A stretch of DNA of 6,720 nt from a candidate division Zixibacteria bacterium 4484_93 (GTDB lineage Bacteria > UBP14 > UBA6098 > 4484-93). The translations under genes and the position numbers were made by a program. Positions 5,888 through 6,720 of this stretch are shown here, piece by piece; within the stretch, counting starts at the first letter, position 1; each line of letters opens with the position of its first letter. The notes under the pieces were generated by a model that was not told where the DNA came from, made no database searches, and worked only from the letters and a program-made list of their open reading frames with translations. Where the stretch lies: contig NATO01000107.1 of NCBI GenBank assembly GCA_002085385.1, positions 1 through 6,720 on the forward strand, given 5' to 3'.

Positions 5888-6290
5888 CGATGGTTATCTT
5901 CTTCATATCGAGGCAGGGGAGGATGTAAACGAGAAGATTGAGCAGTTTGCGAAGGAGAACGGGATAAAATCTGGCTTCTTCTTTGGCATCGGTTCGATAG
6001 CATCTCCGACCCTCGGCTATTTCGATGTGGCAGAGAAAAGGTATAGAAAGCGTGAGTTTCCCGGTGATTATGAGATAGCAACCCTCTCGGGAAACATATC
6101 GGTGAAGTTCGAGACAGGCGAGCTGGTGATTCATACGCATATTGTGATAGGCGATGCGGACTACAATGCCAGATGTGGTCATCTCTTCTCGGGCAAGGTG
6201 TCTGCGACAGCGGAGATATTCCTCTTCCCCCGTAAGGGTGAGTTCATAAGAAAGCTCGATGACAGAACGGGGCTTTCCCTGCTCGCCTGA
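5868..6290 (+). CDS. PPC/DUF296-domain protein
   Basis: 140 residues, essentially one PPC (plants and prokaryotes conserved, DUF296) domain. In plants the domain is joined to AT-hook DNA-binding motifs. Bacterial versions are usually stand-alone trimeric proteins of unclear function (family knowledge). No AT-hook is visible here. Motifs seen are FGIGSIASPTLGYFD (39-53), LSGNISVKF (73-81), HTHIVIGD (89-96) and GHLFSGKVSATAEIFL (104-119). His89, His91 and His105 occupy the places of the conserved histidines thought to bind a metal. The start ATG 5868 has an excellent ribosome site and overlaps the end of the ATPase-like gene by 20 bases in another frame, which points to one operon from surE onward. 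The protein is cytoplasmic by composition, with no signal peptide or membrane helix. A ligand- or nucleotide-linked regulatory role beside SurE is an inference only. Confidence 0.9.
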   Translation: MLARKFDDGYLLHIEAGEDVNEKIEQFAKENGIKSGFFFGIGSIASPTLGYFDVAEKRYRKREFPGDYEIATLSGNISVKFETGELVIHTHIVIGDADYNARCGHLFSGKVSATAEIFLFPRKGEFIRKLDDRTGLSLLA

Positions 6291-6396
6291 ACGCAGGAAA
6301 TTCTTTCTCGGGGCAACGGAGTCGCTGAAGGATATCAGGTTTATTCATCTTGAATATATCGATGACGAGGTTGTTAAGAGGCTTCTCGAGCTTTAA
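6259..6396 (+). other. Possible out-of-frame leader of the leucine-rich-repeat gene
   Basis: A 45-codon frame starts at ATG 6259 inside the PPC gene and ends at TAA 6394-6396. Its later part, from ERRKFF through LKDIRFIHLEYIDD to KRLLEL, reads like real protein and fills the otherwise empty stretch after the PPC stop. If the ribosome or the true sequence moved forward one base at CTT TAA AAA AA, it would continue as KKTPVKELLPLTELKGLQ into the leucine-rich repeats. It may be the authentic N-terminus of that protein. The alternative is that only the ATG 6362 frame is used. A weak AAGAAAG lies just upstream, at about 6247-6253. Confidence 0.4.
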
Positions 6397-6720
6397 AAAA
6401 ACACCTGTAAAGGAGCTTTTACCGTTAACCGAGTTGAAGGGTCTTCAGTCGCTTCGACTCTGGAATTGTGATAGCATAACCGATTTCTCTGTTCTTCCGA
6501 GCCTGACCAACCTGCGGAAGCTTTATTTGAGACGGACTAAAATCACCGACATAAGCTCACTTTCCAGCCTGACGAAGTTGGAGAGGCTGGAGCTTTGGGG
6601 TTGCAAGAATATAACAGATTTCTCCGTTCTTTCGAGCCTGCCCAACCTGCGGGTGCTTTCTTTGGGCTGGACTAACATCACCGACATAAGCTCACTTTCC
6701 AGCCTGACGAAACTGGAGAA
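6362..6720 (+). CDS. Leucine-rich-repeat protein, N-terminal part (3' end outside window)
   Basis: The frame is open from 6329 to the right edge and contains four complete leucine-rich repeats and the start of a fifth, of the 22-23 residue type LxxLxLxxTxITDISSL (SDS22/internalin-like spacing). The first repeat begins at 6434 (LKGLQSLRLWNCDSITDFS), followed by TNLRKLYLRRTKITDISSL, then TKLERLELWGCKNITDFS, then PNLRVLSLGWTNITDISSL. Repeats alternate between a 23-residue cysteine-containing form and a 22-residue form, giving a 45-residue super-repeat. ATG 6362 is the first ATG in frame, but it has no ribosome site and its leader MTRLLRGFSSFKKTP is basic and unconvincing; TTG 6350 is the alternative. 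No signal peptide is visible, so it may be cytoplasmic unless the true start lies elsewhere. Such repeats bind proteins; the partner is unknown. Confidence 0.78.
   Translation, partial: MTRLLRGFSSFKKTPVKELLPLTELKGLQSLRLWNCDSITDFSVLPSLTNLRKLYLRRTKITDISSLSSLTKLERLELWGCKNITDFSVLSSLPNLRVLSLGWTNITDISSLSSLTKLE
6434..6720 (+). repeat. Tandem 135-bp repeats encoding paired leucine-rich repeats
   Basis: Units start at 6434, 6569 and 6704, with a period of 135 bases (45 codons). The first 42 or so bases of each unit have diverged. The stretch 6476-6576 matches 6611-6711 with about 11 mismatches in 101, and the last 35 bases (6542-6576 and 6677-6711) are identical. This points to fairly recent duplication or gene conversion within the repeat array. 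Confidence 0.85.

Noticed and set aside
5844..6182. Minus-strand frames opposite the PPC gene (also 5746-6081)
   Set aside because: Antisense to a PPC domain with all its histidine motifs; no independent support.

Overview
The window is a gene-dense stretch (about 6.7 kb, all recognisable genes on the + strand) that looks like chromosomal DNA of an uncultured Gram-negative bacterium. The best taxonomic hint is a type IX secretion (T9SS/Por) type C-terminal sorting domain on the protein ending at 2101. Such domains are typical of Bacteroidetes/FCB-type lineages and of several candidate phyla. The phylum cannot be fixed from this sequence alone. No tRNA, rRNA, IS element, CRISPR array or convincing terminator was seen.

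Layout. (1) 1-816: the C-terminal part of a glutamate dehydrogenase (Glu/Leu/Phe/Val dehydrogenase family), entering from the left edge at its conserved catalytic-Asp motif. (2) About 844-1212: a small alpha/beta protein of unknown function whose natural start appears to be broken; an ATG after a good ribosome site is followed at once by TAG. (3) 1334-2101: a near-consensus sigma70-type promoter, a short signal-peptide-like start ending at a TGA, then in another frame a secreted beta-rich protein with a T9SS sorting domain. (4) 2111-2446: a second promoter of the same type and a small charged, helical protein of unknown function. (5) 2532-6290: a tightly packed set of three genes: surE (5'/3'-nucleotidase), an 862-residue P-type-ATPase-like membrane protein, and a PPC/DUF296-domain protein. 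surE and the ATPase-like gene share an ATGA; the ATPase-like gene and the PPC gene overlap by 20 bases. (6) 6291-6720: the start of a leucine-rich-repeat protein that runs off the right edge, with a frame change at a CTT TAA AAA AA site in its apparent leader.

The most unusual object is the P-type-ATPase-like protein. It keeps the whole architecture (cation-ATPase N-terminus, actuator domain, phosphorylation and nucleotide domains, about ten membrane helices) in an uninterrupted frame. Yet nearly every catalytic signature is replaced: TGES, PEGL, DKTGT, DPPR, TGD and GDGVND. The M6 ion-binding residues are also replaced. It looks like a pseudo-P-type-ATPase kept under selection for a non-pumping job, and its overlap with a nucleotidase gene and a PPC-domain gene suggests the three act together.

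A second theme is that three genes (near 845, near 1420 and near 6394) each have an interrupted 5' end. This could be assembly error, gene decay or, at 6388-6396, recoding.
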